Below, piece by piece: positions 1 to 12,335 of a stretch of DNA of 64,000 nt (the stretch's first letter is position 1; each line of letters begins with the position of its first letter). The position numbers and the translations under genes were made by a program. The DNA lies in the NCBI RefSeq assembly GCF_029784135.1, contig NC_073746.1, positions 161,547,608 through 161,611,607 of the forward strand. Direction: 5' to 3'. The notes under the pieces were generated by a model that saw nothing but the letters and a program-made list of their open reading frames with translations, was not told the DNA's origin and did not search any database. Source of the DNA: Toxorhynchites rutilus septentrionalis. Its lineage: Eukaryota; Arthropoda; Insecta; Diptera; Culicidae.

Positions 1-1500
1 TTTCATACAAAATAGAAGTCATGCAGAAAATTTAAAAAATAGGCCCAAGATGGTAAAACTATTTTCGACGAAATTTGTGGAACATCGAATTTTTAGGAAT
101 TTTCGAAACTTCGAATTTTTGTATTTTAACAATCATTTTTAGCCACAAAATATGAATCCTGATGTGATTTTTTTTGATTGATTGAAGTTTGTATTAAGAT
201 AAAAAAGATTTTTTAGTTTCGCTACGTTTTGTATTAACCCACATGTCTTCGAATGTTTCGTAACGTAACTCCTAAACATATGTCTTTACCATAACGATGT
301 ATTTGGAAAAGTTGTTGGAAATTATAAGCGAATTCATAAAATCTCATGAACATGATGGTATAACACGACAAACATATTTAAAGGGCCTATTTACTATTAA
401 AAAGACAATAAATTACAAATATTTTTCAAATATCTCGAGAATGGCTACATTTAGAAGGAGATTGATAATAACCTTTTTTGTTTTAAATAACATCAGGATT
501 CATAATTTCTGATTAAAAATGACTGCTAACATACAAAAACTCGAAGTTTCGAAAATTCTTAAAAATTCGATGTTCCACAAAGTTCGTCAAAAATAGTTTT
601 ACCATCTTGGGCCCATTTTTTAAATTTTCTACATGACTTCTATTTTAAATGAAAAAAATTTAAAAAATATAAAAAAATACAAATTTTTTGATGTCGCAGT
701 TTATTTTGTAAATAAAAAAAAAGTGTACTAATTTTTCTTCTCAGTGTATATTTTTTTTTCAACAATACTCTATAACTCTTTCTAACACACTATTTCGGTA
801 CGACTCATATTTTTTGAGATATAAATTATCAAAGATTGCTTTTACTCAAATCGATACGCCCTTTTCAAAAGTTACGCTTGAGTCAAAAAATGAACCATGA
901 TGATGTATTTAGAAAAGTTGTTGGAAATTATAAGCAAATTCATAAAATTTCATGAACATGACGGTATAACACGACAAACATATTAGAAGGGATCATGTAC
1001 TATAAAAAGACAATAAATTAAAAATATTTTTTTAAATATTTCGAGAATGGCTACATTTAGAAGGAGATTGATAATAACCTTTATTGTTTTAAATCACATC
1101 AGGATTCATAATTTGTGGCTGAAAATGATTGTTAACATACAAAAATTCGAAGTTTCGAAAATTCCTAAAAAATCGATGTTCCACAAAGTTCGTCAAAAAT
1201 AGTTTTAACATCTTGGGCTCATTTTTTAAATTTTCTGCATGACTTCTATTTTGTATGAAAAAAATTTAAAAAAAATTAAAAAATTTGTATTTTGGATATT
1301 GTAAATTGAATTTTTATTTTGTAAATAAGAAAAAATACTAATTTTTTTCTCATTGTACATTTTTTTCATATTTAACCATCAATACTCTATAACTCTTTTT
1401 AAGACACTATTTCGGTACGACTCATAGTTTTTGAGATATAAATTATCAAAGATTTCTCTTACTTAAATCGATACGCCCTTTTCAAAAGTTGCGCTTGAGT
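1..1500. repeat. Fold-back and tandem A+T-rich repeat
   Basis: Positions 1-170 reappear inverted at about 483-655 and again at 1088-1258 (shared text includes the reverse complement of 'atgcagaaaatttaaaaaat'). A second layer is a direct tandem copy with an offset of about 606 bp: the stretch at 301-360 matches 907-966. The 71-codon frame at 297-512 lies inside the repeat and is broken in the second copy, so it is not called as a gene. The left arm runs off the window edge. Confidence 0.7.
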
Positions 1501-2780
1501 CAAAAAATTCCCAATTTCTGTGAAAAACTCATATTTCCTCCAACCCAAACGGAATACACACTTTCATTGGAATCAAAAATACAACGTTTTAAAATCTGCA
1601 TTTTTAGGATGATTTCATTTGGAATTGCTGATTAGGATAATCGACAAAATACGCCCTGAGGAAATCGATAGTGTAATTTCCTCAAAAATTCCAGTCATTG
1701 AGCTTCGTGTTCCATTTCTGTGAAGCTTAAATTGTTATGAATTTTCGAGTGGAATGAACACGCTTCTAAAACAAAACAAAAATCAATGAAATATGGCGCT
1801 TTTATGTGTTCGAATTTTTTTTATCAAAAATCGACACTCGGAGTTTTTTTTTGGAATACGAGACGAAACGGTTTTAAGTGCCAATAAAAATAGTTATCTC
1901 GATTTCTCTTTCGAAAATTTTTGCGGAATGTTGATTTGCACGATAATATACCTTTTGCAAAATATTAGCTCATTCGAACTTCATTTATTAGTGTTGCAGA
2001 GGTAAAATTAGAGTTTTTTTGAGAACCGAAAAATCACCGGAAATCGGGGCTTTCAAAAAATTGTTTTGATGCCAAATGTCTTAAAATTGCATGACACATC
2101 GAGATTTATAGTTATCTGAAACAATTTTTTTTTGATAAAAAATAGACTTCAAACGAAAAAACGACCAAATGCCAAAAAAAAATTTTAAATTTGTTTGACA
2201 ATTTTTTTTGAGATAACAGTAAATCTCGACGGGTAATGCAATTTTAAGACATTTGGCACAATTTTTTTTGAAAACCCAGATTTTCGGTGATCTTTCGTTT
2301 TTCAAAAAAAAAACTCAAATTTCAACATCCGTGACACTAATAAATGAAGTTCGAATGAGCTAATATTTTGCATAGAGTATATTGTCGTGCAAATCAACAT
2401 TTCGCAGCGAGTTTCGATTTAAAAAAAAACTTTTAAAAAACCAAAACCCTTATATTTCGTTCCGTATTCAGAAAAAAACGAAGTCCCAGAATGTCTACTT
2501 TTGATAAAAAAAAATTTTCGAGATGAGACTAGATTTCGAAGTTTCATGCAATTTTGGCATCAAATTTTTTTTTCCAAAACCCCGATTTCCTTTTTCCTCC
2601 CCTCTTGGATGATTTTTCGATTTTCAAAAAACTCAAACTTTGACCGCTTTGCGCCACTCTCCCTTAAGTCCGATTTAGCTGATAGTCGGCATAAAGTGTT
2701 TTTTCGAGGTGGTGAACATTTTTTGTGAGGTAACTTTTTGAAATTCGAGATAACCATTTTCATTGGCACCCTAATCCACA
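1501..2780. repeat. Diverged fold-back repeat
   Basis: An inverted pair is visible: about 1925-2000 ('attagctcattcgaacttca' on +) against about 2335-2410 on the opposite strand. The distal part, 2690-2780, returns inverted at 60547-60640, and the 2060-2130 part recurs near 60895-60970, so this is a dispersed family. No coding frame in it looks real. Confidence 0.6.
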
Positions 2781-4140
2781 ATCATTAGCCTGTTTCTCAA
2801 AGAATCGGTGTCTTATATCCAGCTGTTTGATAGTGTTCGATAAAGTTGTTGGCAATTAAAAATTACATGTTGATTCCATTTTTATATTACTTTTTCAAAA
2901 TAGTTGTTCATATTTCTTTTTAAATTCAATGTTTTTTAAATACATATATAGTTCGGATTCGATTATACACAAACTCTGAAATATTTTAACGTTAAAGTGA
3001 AAATTAATTGGCTGTTATGAGTTCAGTGGAGTAAAAATCGTGATTTTGGTATTGTTAATCCCGCCACGTCCACGGACCTGTCAAACCACAACTCTCCTAC
3101 TGGTGTTGTTGACACTACTTTCCAATTACTGTCTATCACTGCTACTACTGCCCCAACTACTACTGTTAACCGCGTACCGGACATGGAGTTGTCAACAGTA
3201 GTAAATGAAAACAATAAAAAGATTAAATGGTTGTGAAAAGCGAGAGTGATCAAATTGAACCTATTTTATATTATATTTTTTATTAGTATATATTGCAGCT
3301 AAATAGAACCTAAAACTAATCATTTATTGATAGAGGAATTACCAGGTAGTTTACAGAATTAGTAATCAAAATATTGAATTATTATTTGAAGTTTATTTGA
3401 AGATTGATTAAAAGCACCGCGAGTAAAAACTGGTTGTATAGAATAGTGCGGTAACGAGTTCTAGTGAGTTCTCTCTATTTTATATTTATAAGAATGATAA
3501 CTGAAGAAACCTATGTATTTCTCAAGAAACTTGTATTTATCATTTTTGAATACACTGCACGGTTGTTCGAATAAATTGACAAAATTAAGATTCATTTGTG
3601 ACCGTACAACAGGTATATTGGTATATTGAAAATTCAACAAGAATTGTTTAAAATGATATTGCAGCGAAATTAAGAAAGATAGAAGTTGGGTGTCAAAGAA
3701 CGAATTGTAGAACGATTAGAAAGTATCAATTTGGTTGATACAAACATTGAAGTTTATTTTGAATTTTTTTGGATAAAATTAAGAATAATACCTTAAAACC
3801 ACTAAATTTAAGGTTTTTCACTTCTAAAATGTTGCTTAAATCTACTTCTTTCAAAGTTTCACAACTGTATCCTGTATAAAATTTTCTCGTCTTTTTAGCG
3901 TAATCAACAGAATTGCCCTACGTAGCGTAAGGCCAGTTCAAGGCCAACAGAGCCTGAAGCAGAGAAAAAGTTTAATAACTCTTTCATCGTTGGGATTCGA
4001 ACATATGCGTAAAAGATTTTTTTTCATCAAATATGATCTTCTAACACCTTCTCAAAAAATTCGGATTTTTATATGAAAAAGGTATTTTACGACTTTAAGG
4101 AGATGAGTCAAAAATTAAATTCTTCTCAAAAAAAATATTT
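2781..4140 (+). repeat. Dispersed repeat family B, copy 1
   Basis: Text at 3650-3760 ('gatattgcagcgaaattaag') and 3895-4120 matches the copy at 23330-24060 and, inverted, the copy at 41200-42140. A shorter match lies at 17990-18260. Between about 3040 and 3600 this copy carries sequence absent from the others. It includes an open Thr-rich stretch at 3021-3236 on + that lacks an upstream Met and is probably a fragment of something else. Confidence 0.6.
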
Positions 4141-4873
4141 TTGTTTGACTCGAATATATACAGTGAAAAGAAATCGGAGATTGAGTCCACCCTGTATAGA
4201 TAAAGCTCATAAAAAAATCGAAAAACTGAGATAACAAAAAACGGCTATGTAACGCTTTAGATATTTCATTTTTACATACTGGTAAAAAATTTCAGCCATA
4301 TCGGTCGAGTAGATCCTGAGATATCAATATTATTAGCTGAAAAAACATGTTTTCGAGAAAAACGCGTTAAAAAATTCGTACAGTAACAAAACTATATCTC
4401 TTGATGTGACCTCATACTTTCGGCTGTAACTTACCAACGAAATCGAATATAAAAAAATCAACATTTCTGCTTCCCAAAAATGCAAAAATTCTATTTTTTC
4501 AACCTTCCATACCATATTTTTTCAACCATGTGAAATTCAACTATGCGGTTATTTCAACAGTATATTGGAAATGTTATTTTTCCTAGAAATATTTCGATTC
4601 GCTGTGAAGGTCTTCTTTGGCAATAAGGAGGGCTGTTGATTCCGGACTGTGTAGTAGAAATTCGCAAATGACCTATTTTATACTCTCACTCTTTGCATCA
4701 TTGCAACCGGGTGGAACGTAAGTCGCAAAATTCTCATTCTCCTTAGTGTCCGTAGAACAAGTACTGCATTCGCATTTCGAGTGAGTGATTTACGCGTGAC
4801 TGATTCGTATTAGTATATAAGAAATATATATTTTATAACAAATTTACCATATAAAAAATTATGAATTTCTATA
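4141..4873. other. Intergenic, nothing recognised
   Basis: A+T-rich sequence with no coding frame of convincing length or composition and no repeat partner that I could find elsewhere in the window. Confidence 0.5.
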
Positions 4874-5768
4874 CCGTTCTGAATCATATTTCGGACGCTT
4901 AAGGCATATGATGCACAAAACAGATCTAAACTTTATGCACAGGTATTATTTGGTTGATATGCTTTCTGCTTTGGTATCTATTTGATTGAAATCATGTAAA
5001 AATCATCGAATAAAATGCTTTTCAAATGAAGCGAATAAGAATCAAACTTCGGACACTAAATCAAATTTCGGACAGATTGAATTCATATTTCGAACACTTT
5101 ATTTTGTAATTTTTCAGACGAAAATTACATTACACTTGATTATATTTTATAGTCAACTGCGAAACACTTACCAAGCAATCACAGTAAACTGTTAACGATG
5201 ATGAGAACTGCTGAAACACAGGAGAAATTTAAATATTTATAAACGGGTTAATTCTACGTGCTCACGCTAAGCAAACGTCAAACACAAACGATAATGAGTA
5301 CTGTTGTCAGATTTCTGCCGATTATGTTATAATTCAAATGTAGTTCTCATGTGAAATGATAGTGAAACTAAGGGATCACCCTAAAGAAGCAATTGAGATA
5401 TTAATTTGATAATTATATCATCAGTGCATTTAGTGCGTGCACCCGTGGCCGAGTGGTTAGCGTCCCACACTATCATGCCGGGTGTTCGGGTTCGATTCCC
5501 GTTCTGGATGGGGGATTTTTCGTCAAAGAAAATTCTTCCGGCTTGCACTGTGGTCACGCGTATTCTAGAGCTTGCCACTCTAGAGTACATTCAAGGCGTG
5601 TTATTCGGCATAGAAATCTTTACCAAGTATTAATGAACGACGCTAGTTAATGAATACGTTGAGACGGCAAAAGTTCCACAGGGAACGTTAACGCCATTCA
5701 AGAAGAAGAAGAAGCATTGAGCATTTCAAGATATTAGAACAAAGTGTCCGAAATATGATTCAGAACGG
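4874..5768. mobile_element. TIR element with TA target duplication
   Basis: The ends are a perfect 23-bp inverted repeat (4874-4896, beginning CCGTTCTGAATC; 5746-5768, ending CAGAACGG). Both sides are flanked by TA (4872-4873 and 5769-5770), as for Tc1/mariner-type insertions. There is no transposase frame, so it is non-autonomous. The motif 'tttcggac' recurs inside. A SINE (5439-5711) sits within it and inflates its length. Confidence 0.8.
5439..5711 (+). mobile_element. tRNA-derived SINE, family 1, copy 1
   Basis: The head matches pol III box A (TGGCCGAGTGG) and box B (GGTTCGATTCC) perfectly, and the bases around box B form a tRNA-like T arm. An unrelated body ends with '(aag)n' at 5701-5711. 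Near-identical copies lie at 8363-8635 (+), 60096-60363 (-) and 60647-60877 (-), and a split copy at 53410-54955. Short frames reading through these copies are by-products of the SINE. Confidence 0.85.
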
Positions 5769-5770
5769 TA

Positions 5771-6540
5771 GATCGTCGAGGAGTGATAAAAATAACGTAA
5801 ATCCATCAATAAATGACTGAGCAATTGATTATTAATTGATGGAACTGGTGTAAATAAGATTGAATTAAAAGTATTATAATTTAACGAAAAATGTAATAGA
5901 ATTAAAAACAAACCGAAACAAAGTGGTTTATCTTTCCGGCGATGTCTTCTAACGTTTCTGTCGGTAAAAAAAGTCAATTCATAGGAATAACACAAATTAG
6001 TAGGTTTTTTTCTATATATTATAGTTATTTTCAACACTTTCGGCTGGTTCGTCACAGCTACTTGAAGTTCAATTCTGCCAACTTCTAATACGTGAAGATT
6101 GGATTTTCGCAGTTGCGTTAGCGAAATTTTCAAATATTGCTCATCTTGCTTGGACGCTTTTTTGAGAACTGGATCAGAATTAGAATATGTGAATCACTAG
6201 CTCACACTTACAAAATGAAGAATGTTCGGGATTTTTAAACGCACACTCAGAAAAAATACATCAAATTAAAGTTGGCCTAATCTTGATCGTGCTACCCTTT
6301 AAGTGAGGAGGAATGTAATATTGTTTTGTATTGTTTGGCCATATAATGCATAATGCATATAACAGGCTTAAAGTATGGATTTTTTTTTCCGACACGATAG
6401 ATTCAACAGATTCAATAGACTACAAATTTGAGGGATAAATAAACATGGAAAAATTAGCAACACAACATTTAAAAATATATTTTACTAATTTATTCATAAT
6501 CAATTTGAGCTACTTAAAAAACGCAACAACGAGCTCCCTC
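5771..6540. other. Intergenic downstream of cuticle gene 1
   Basis: No supported gene. A 135-codon frame on the minus strand (5726-6133) begins inside the right TIR of the neighbouring element and has no recognisable domain, so it is not called. A poly(A) signal for the next gene reads on the minus strand at 6489-6494. Confidence 0.5.
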
Positions 6541-6993
6541 CTAATAGTGATGTCCGTGATGCGCTGGAACTGCCAGAATCTTATGCACTGGGGCGGCCAG
6601 AATCTTGTGCACCTGCTGTGGAGCCTGGTGTCCCTTGATTGGCTCACGGTGAACCTGAGCAATAAATCCACTTTTGCCATCAACGTGGTAAGTTACGGTA
6701 CGCTTGTGACCATCGGCATCGATCAGATAGTATTCTCCCTGAGTTTGATGATCGTGACGAGTCTCCTTGCGTCCGTGAACATCACCGGTATGATCATCAT
6801 GAATATCGTAGTGGAAATCATATTGAACTGGACCATGATGTTCTTCTTCCTGATGATGGTACTGAGGTGCGGCAACGATCGTTCCAACACAGGCAAGAGC
6901 AACAATGGCGGAAATGATCTAAAATAATGAAATGAAGAGTTTAATATTCAACATTAAAAAAATATATTCCTCCAAACCTACCTTGGAAGACAT
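6541..6993 (-). CDS. RR-2-type cuticle protein, His/Glu-rich subfamily (gene 1)
   Basis: Secreted structural protein predicted to bind chitin in the exoskeleton. Exon 1 (6982-6993) encodes MSSK; a GT..AG intron follows (6919-6981, phase 0); exon 2 is 6541-6918; the product is 129 aa. The signal peptide covers about residues 1-21. A short His/Glu stretch (24-32) precedes the R&R domain (37-97), which starts YDFHYDIHDDHTGD and ends GKSGFIAQVHREP. The C-terminus is Ala-Pro-Val/His-rich and ends HHGHHY. The start is supported by the intron position shared with seven other genes here and by a TATA box at 7078-7085. AATAAA lies at 6489-6494. The closest relative in the window is the gene at 16046-16491. 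The R&R family assignment is firm; the tissue and stage are unknown. Confidence 0.95.
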
Positions 6994-7077
6994 TATTGTT
7001 TGATCGAATTTTGTCAGCTAGATAGCGAGTGAACAAGTGATTACTAAGTGATATCCTCAGTGCGTCGCTGTCATTGC

Positions 7078-7085
7078 TTTTATAT
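7078..7085 (-). promoter_or_regulatory. TATA box of cuticle gene 1
   Basis: ATATAAAA on the minus strand, 85-92 bp upstream of the ATG at 6993. It matches the placement of TATA boxes in the other cuticle genes of the window. Confidence 0.75.
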
Positions 7086-8067
7086 TGAAATTATTTGTGG
7101 CGCCATTCTTCCCATTCTTCTAGAACTACTTTCTTTTTTGGGGGTCTGTCGAACAAGTAACTGGAAGCATTACCTCACGTAGTGTGCGAACAACAGCGTG
7201 CGGTTATTATGCCCTTGCTGTGAACCAATTCAGCATAAGCATTTTTTTTTTCGTTTTACTAATATTTAGTAATTCATTCCTAACATGATCAAGTTCATTT
7301 TAATGATCACACCATAGGGGAAGAGAGGGTGCAATCTATTTTTTTGCCAACGTCAGCATTGAATTGTATAAATGATTCTTCTTTGCATAATTTTTTAAAG
7401 ATTACATTACATTGCCTTTCTAATTTTTTTAAAACATTTTGTCATATTTTACAGTTTTATTCCGATTAAGTGTGTGGTACCGATACTGTAACCAAAGATG
7501 CCAACCAAATTTATGAAATGGCTGGATAAAGAAAAACTGAAACAAGCTAGAAAGATTTTTTTTCTCAATTCAGTTTATATTAGCAATACAAATAACGATA
7601 TACAATGGCCGTGTCAGTATGTAGCATTTAAAATTCTCTTTATCCTGTGTGTATCATACATTGTAATATTTTACTTTCGTTTAAAATATTACATGCATTA
7701 CTTTTCTTTATGCATGTCTACATAATTATTGGACGCTTGAATTCCTCGCATAGTTTTTGTTCTTGTTATACTTCTTATTTTGTATTCTGAAAATGAGAAA
7801 TGCGGCAGAATCAGAATCGTTGTAATGATTTCTCTTAATTTAGAAAAAGCGAAATCATTGCCAAACTTTTTTAGGGATAATTTAACCCCAACAGAAAGAT
7901 ACATTCTTGTTTTCGTTTACAGTGAAGTCAGTAAAATCCTGGTTTCGGATCTCTTTAAATTCGTTATCGATACCCTGAACGTCTTTTCGATCGCAAATAC
8001 TTGAAAGGCTTTTTGAAGGACCAAATGCGCCTTCTACAATGAACGGAAAAAAATAGTGGGGGAACAC
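7086..8067. other. Upstream intergenic region
   Basis: Presumed 5' flank of gene 1. Frames at 7498-7725 and 7780-8004 (+) are A+T-driven and show no domain. Nothing else recognised. Confidence 0.45.
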
Positions 8068-8830
8068 CTATAACTTTTCAACTACTGGACCGATTCAGAT
8101 GACATACATATCAAATTGAAGCCAATCAGGTTCTTTGAAAAATTACACTGGCATGTTTTTTTTTCCATGTTTCTATTTTCTGTCTAATGAGCTACCACAA
8201 CCTAAATATCTTAACTTTAGAAAATCATGACTAAAAACGAAAAAAAAACACATATTTGATTTTTGAATACCTTATGTAAAAAAAATCCTCAGCCTTCAAG
8301 AAAAAACGTGAAAAATATTGCACCCGAAACCATGTAAAATATAAAAAACAGATAGGTACAATGCACCCGTGGCCGAGTGGTTAGCGTCTCACATTATCAT
8401 GCCGGGTGTTCGGGTTCGATTCCCGTTCTGGCCGGGGGATTTTTCGTCAAAGAAATTTCCTTCGGCTTGCACTGTGGTCACGCGTATTCTAGAGCTTGCC
8501 CCTCGGAATACATTCAAGGCGTGTTATTTGGCTTAAGAAATCTCAACTTAGTATTAATAAATGACGCTATTTAAAATGCATACGTTGAGACGGTAAAAGT
8601 TTTACAGAGAACGTTAACGCCATTCAAGAAGAAGAAGGTACAATCAATAATTAGGAAAAAAAATCCAAATTTTTTGCAAGATTAATATTTTTTCAAAAAA
8701 CTAATACTAATTGATATGTCGATCATCTAAATCGGTCCAGTAGTTAAAAAGTTAAATTTTTTTCTAAATTACATTTTTGCTAATCGAAATTTGAGACAAA
8801 AGTGTTCGGAATTTGAGTCAATGACAAAAA
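8068..8830. repeat. Fold-back family C, degenerate copy split by a SINE
   Basis: The sentence-like motif 'aactactggaccgattcaga' (8078-8097) and its inverse (near 8705-8750) match the internal arms of the full fold-back element at 32148-33557. The SINE at 8363-8635 separates the two halves. Confidence 0.6.
8363..8635 (+). mobile_element. tRNA-derived SINE, family 1, copy 2
   Basis: Same box A, box B and body as the 5439 copy. It is flanked by a 9-bp target duplication 'aggtacaat' (8354-8362 and 8636-8644) and ends in an (aag)n tail. It sits inside a family C repeat, so it is younger than that repeat. Confidence 0.85.
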
Positions 8831-9078
8831 TGGTGTAAGGATTTTGATACAAATTTAATCTATGTACAGTAATACCTGTTTTTGCGCGGTTTTTCATGCG
8901 ATTTTTTGGTGCGATTTTTTTGCGCGATTTTTTTGTGCGTTTTTTTTTTCGTGCGAAAAAATAACATCATTAATCTCGTACGACTTTTTTTGTGCGGTAT
9001 TTGAAAAAAATTAAGTCATTTGGTCATTTTTTCTATCTTTGACATGTATTTTATCGCTCTATTTACATGGCGATTGTG

Positions 9079-10040
9079 CCCAATGTTGCCACACGTACAG
9101 ATTTATCTGGAATGGTACAGATTTTTTCGTTATTTTTGGTACAGATTCTGTACGGTACAGATTTTCGTTAAAAAGTACAGATTGGTACAGATGTTTTTTT
9201 TTTTTTTTTATCCAAAATATATATTTTTATTAAGGCTCATATGGCGTCAGCCTAACGGGGCCGGGAGTTCAATATTTCGACAATGTTTGCCTTATAACTA
9301 TGTTAGTAATATGTAACCGATTACTCGCGGTTGGCTCGAGGTTAGTATTACAAGTGTTTTCGTAATTGTGATGTTGCTGTCTCCAATGCTCTGTACCTGT
9401 GCCCGACACGGGATACTTCCTTTTGGGATGCAGCTGACCATTAATCAGCAACGCCCCCTAGTCTGGTACAGATGTTTTCCGTGTATGAAATTTCTTACAT
9501 TTGAATAAAGCAACATTAAGGTACATGACGACTTTTACGCCGCAGTATCGCTTGGTGCTGCCGATCATAAAAGCATTTGCAATGCAATAATTGATCAGTT
9601 TCAATAGGACGGAATTTTTTACAAGGATCGTCTGAAAGGATTCGCGTCGGACGATGCGACCGTGATGATAGGGGTTTCGAATTCCGTAATGCGCGTTATA
9701 AAAATCCCAGATGTAGTAGCCGTCAAATGTTATTTTTTCCCATTTTTCTTTTTCTTTTTTAAATGCATTCGCTGGCTTTGTGTGCTAGTTACGCATGTGA
9801 GAAAATCCCTGACTGCCTTGACCATTCATTCATACCTAAATATCCAATAGCCCAAAAAGGACTAACGGATTCGAGGTAATACAGGAAATTTTGGAACTAT
9901 TTTTTTCATGCTAATAAAATATTGTTTCCACTACAACGAATATTTTCGATGGTACAGATTTCTGCTACAAATTTTTGAAAGAAAAAGTACAAACGAGATT
10001 TTTAACCCCTCTGGTACAGGTGAAAATGTGACAACATTGG
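9079..10040. mobile_element. Repeat D, GTACAG-rich element with short terminal inverted repeats
   Basis: Bounded by CCAATGTTG (9079-9087) and CAACATTGG (10032-10040). Between them are many 'gtacagat' repeats near both ends. The truncated partner at 36676-37064 reads in the opposite orientation. It was interrupted by the retrotransposon end at 9198-9463. The middle (about 9540-9840) has no partner in the window. No transposase frame is visible. Confidence 0.55.
9198..9463 (-). mobile_element. 5'-truncated LOA/I-like retrotransposon end
   Basis: The minus strand reads an element 3' end finishing in poly(A) (T run from 9198). It matches the 3' end of the larger element at 13412-15606. A 15-bp target duplication 'tggtacagatgtttt' flanks it (9183-9197, 9464-9478). 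This is classic target-primed reverse transcription with severe 5' truncation. No coding sequence remains. Confidence 0.85.
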
Positions 10041-10290
10041 TTAGGAGTACTAACTTCTGGACATTTTTCAGAAGCTCATGCTGTGGATAATGGCGATGCA
10101 ACCGATACCATATTAAGTTGGTTGATATCATTGATTATGCAGGGGATTCCGTTCGACCGACACGAGAAGGATCTGCAGTATTTGAAGTGCAACATATGCC
10201 ATCCATCGTTTACCTTGTAAAAAATGTAAATTACAACACCATCTGGATGTAAATCTAACGTAAATTCGTCAATTCGCACTCTCTGTGCCT
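10041..10290 (+). repeat. Dispersed repeat E, copy 1
   Basis: Matches 51060-51440 in the same orientation: 'tgatatcattgattatg' near 10120 and the terminal stretch 'aaatctaacgtaaattcgtc' at 10252-10271. Two related sequences appear near 50285-50345 and 50750-50800. Class unknown. Confidence 0.5.
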
Positions 10291-11899
10291 AAACAATGTA
10301 AACTATACAAAAATAAATCAATAACTGCAAAAACAAAATTCAAATATTTTCCAAGTGTAATATTTTAAAAAAGAATAGCTGATTAGCAATAGTATAATAT
10401 GTCGATCATTCGAATCGGTTTAGTAGATTAACAGTTATGAGCCAATGGCTCTAGACATGTGTTATCGAATCTGCATATGAACCATTCCATGAGGTTATAC
10501 ACCAGAGAACCGAATTTCAAATCTTGTTCTAGAAGAAAATCGAAAACTTTATTTGAATAAGCACTAGTTAAATTAAAAATTCTTGGAAACGAATTCGATT
10601 TTTATGCACCTACCTTCGAGAGAGGTGAGTTTAAAAAACTACATAATTATATTAAGAATATTTTACATTTTCACTATAAATGTTTCTTGAGATATCTCTG
10701 CACTCGCTTGACCAAACTTCAATGTCTATATGTATATATAATTAAATATAATGTCTATATAATTAAACACTTGGTTGAAGAACCGTTGGTAGATCTAGGA
10801 TTCATTTTGTAATTTGTGAGAAACAAGGATTTGAAAAACAGCGTTGTCACGTCACAAAAATAGAGCATTTTTTTAGTTTATCAGATGAACCTTAACTTAA
10901 AACATTTTTATACTTGGGTTTCTTTGAGCAAACAATTTGGTTGAGATTTGAGATCGGTCCACAAATAGAGAAGAAACACCTGTCTCCAGAAGTTGTTGTG
11001 ACGTTACGCAAAGTATACGATCCATTCCGGTGTGATGTGACAACATTTTGACTCACTACAAAAAATTTTTTTTACGTTTTCATGTATAAATCACACAAAA
11101 TTAAACAATGGTATAGTAAAATTGAGAAACTTTCCTACAAGAATCATCAGTTGGTAAATATTTTATAGTTAGATTGGCTTGTTGTCAGTCAAATACTTTT
11201 GGGATGTCGCAACACTCCACTTTTTGCTGCTTCCGACTATTTAACATTAATATTGTATTTTTAGTTCCGCTTCGAAACATACAAATGAACCTTCTTCTAT
11301 GTTTTGTTAACAATAGATGAACGTAGATTCAAGAATATAGAATATAACTTGTTTCGACTTCCGATTTGCTGATAATAGTATTGGATGACAAAAAAATATG
11401 GAAAACCCATACGATTTGGGAATTGGGTGCAGGTGTCTCACTAGCGGAAGTCGAGTATCGTATTCCGATGTCATTTTGAAATTAAGGATGGTGACTTCCG
11501 GTTCGTCAAAAGGGGATCTTAAGGCAGGAAATGGCATGAAATCGCATAATACGATTGTGAATGGTAGAGTTGGCATATATCCATGGGTACCCGAAGAAGA
11601 ATGAAAAAGGAGAATAAAGTTTGATAGTGAGCAGATAGGATTTAAGAGAGTGGGAGATAATATGTGAGTGATAAGAACATAGCCTTAGAGAGACCCGTGT
11701 GGATTTAGACAAAGAAAGTGCACATAGAAATGCACACGCAAACGCCAACGGTCAACGATCAAAGTCAACGTAAAAGCCAAACTCTTTTTCAACACGCAAA
11801 CAATAACGCCCTTGCGCACATGCACACGAATTCATACGAAGAGTTTCTTAAAAGTATTTGACAGCAAAATCAGATGCCTTCCAACGGTTGTGAGCGCCA
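10291..11899. other. Intergenic, nothing recognised
   Basis: The frames here (for example 11307-11604 on both strands) overlap each other without domain content. A single family C-like motif lies near 10400-10430. No gene supported. Confidence 0.45.
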
Positions 11900-12250
11900 T
11901 GGTTTGATATTCCTACCCCTCTCTAAGGGAAGCTACCATACAAATGAAACCCAAATTACTATGTTTCTATGATGGTTACATACCCCTTCCCTCCTCTCTA
12001 AGTTGAGGGCTGCCATATAAATGAAAAAAAATTCTGCATAACTCATCACAATCAAGCAAACGGAAATAAATTTGGGATATAGAGAATTTAGGGGGCAATA
12101 ATTATTTATATGATGATTTGACAATCCTTCCCCCTCTCTAAAAACAAAGGGGCTGCCATACAAATGGAACACAAACTTCTACATAACTCGAGAGCTAATC
12201 AAGCAATTGGAACCAAATTTGGGATGTGGAGATGACTCCCCTCTCTTCTC
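11900..12250 (-). repeat. Monomer array ('catacaaatg' type)
   Basis: About two and a half copies of a monomer of roughly 170 bp, each with a G/C-rich 'cccctctctaa' box, 'gctgccatacaaatg' and 'aaccaaatttggga'. The same monomers run in the opposite orientation at 34200-35280. Confidence 0.65.
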
Positions 12251-12335
12251 TAATAATACACATGTTTCAACCAAACATGACAATTGAAAATTTTCGGAAA
12301 ACACTCGGAAACTTAGAAAAATTCAATTCGCATAT

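Noticed and set aside
3023..3253. Frames on both strands around 3.1 kb
   Set aside because: The plus-strand Thr-rich stretch lacks a start and splice evidence; the minus frame has no domain. Probably an inserted fragment inside repeat B.
5406..5650. tRNA-like head with short frames (MVSVPHYHAG-type) as a tRNA gene or peptide gene
   Set aside because: The acceptor stem does not pair, and the same text recurs in dispersed copies with target duplications and (aag)n tails, so it is a SINE.
5726..6133. 135-codon minus-strand frame
   Set aside because: It begins inside a transposon terminal repeat, has A+T-driven composition and no domain.
6445..6927. 160-codon plus-strand frame over cuticle gene 1
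   Set aside because: It is antisense to a spliced R&R gene with TATA, splice sites and poly(A) signal on the other strand. The same applies at 16088, 25200, 31243, 38688, 52784 and 58476.
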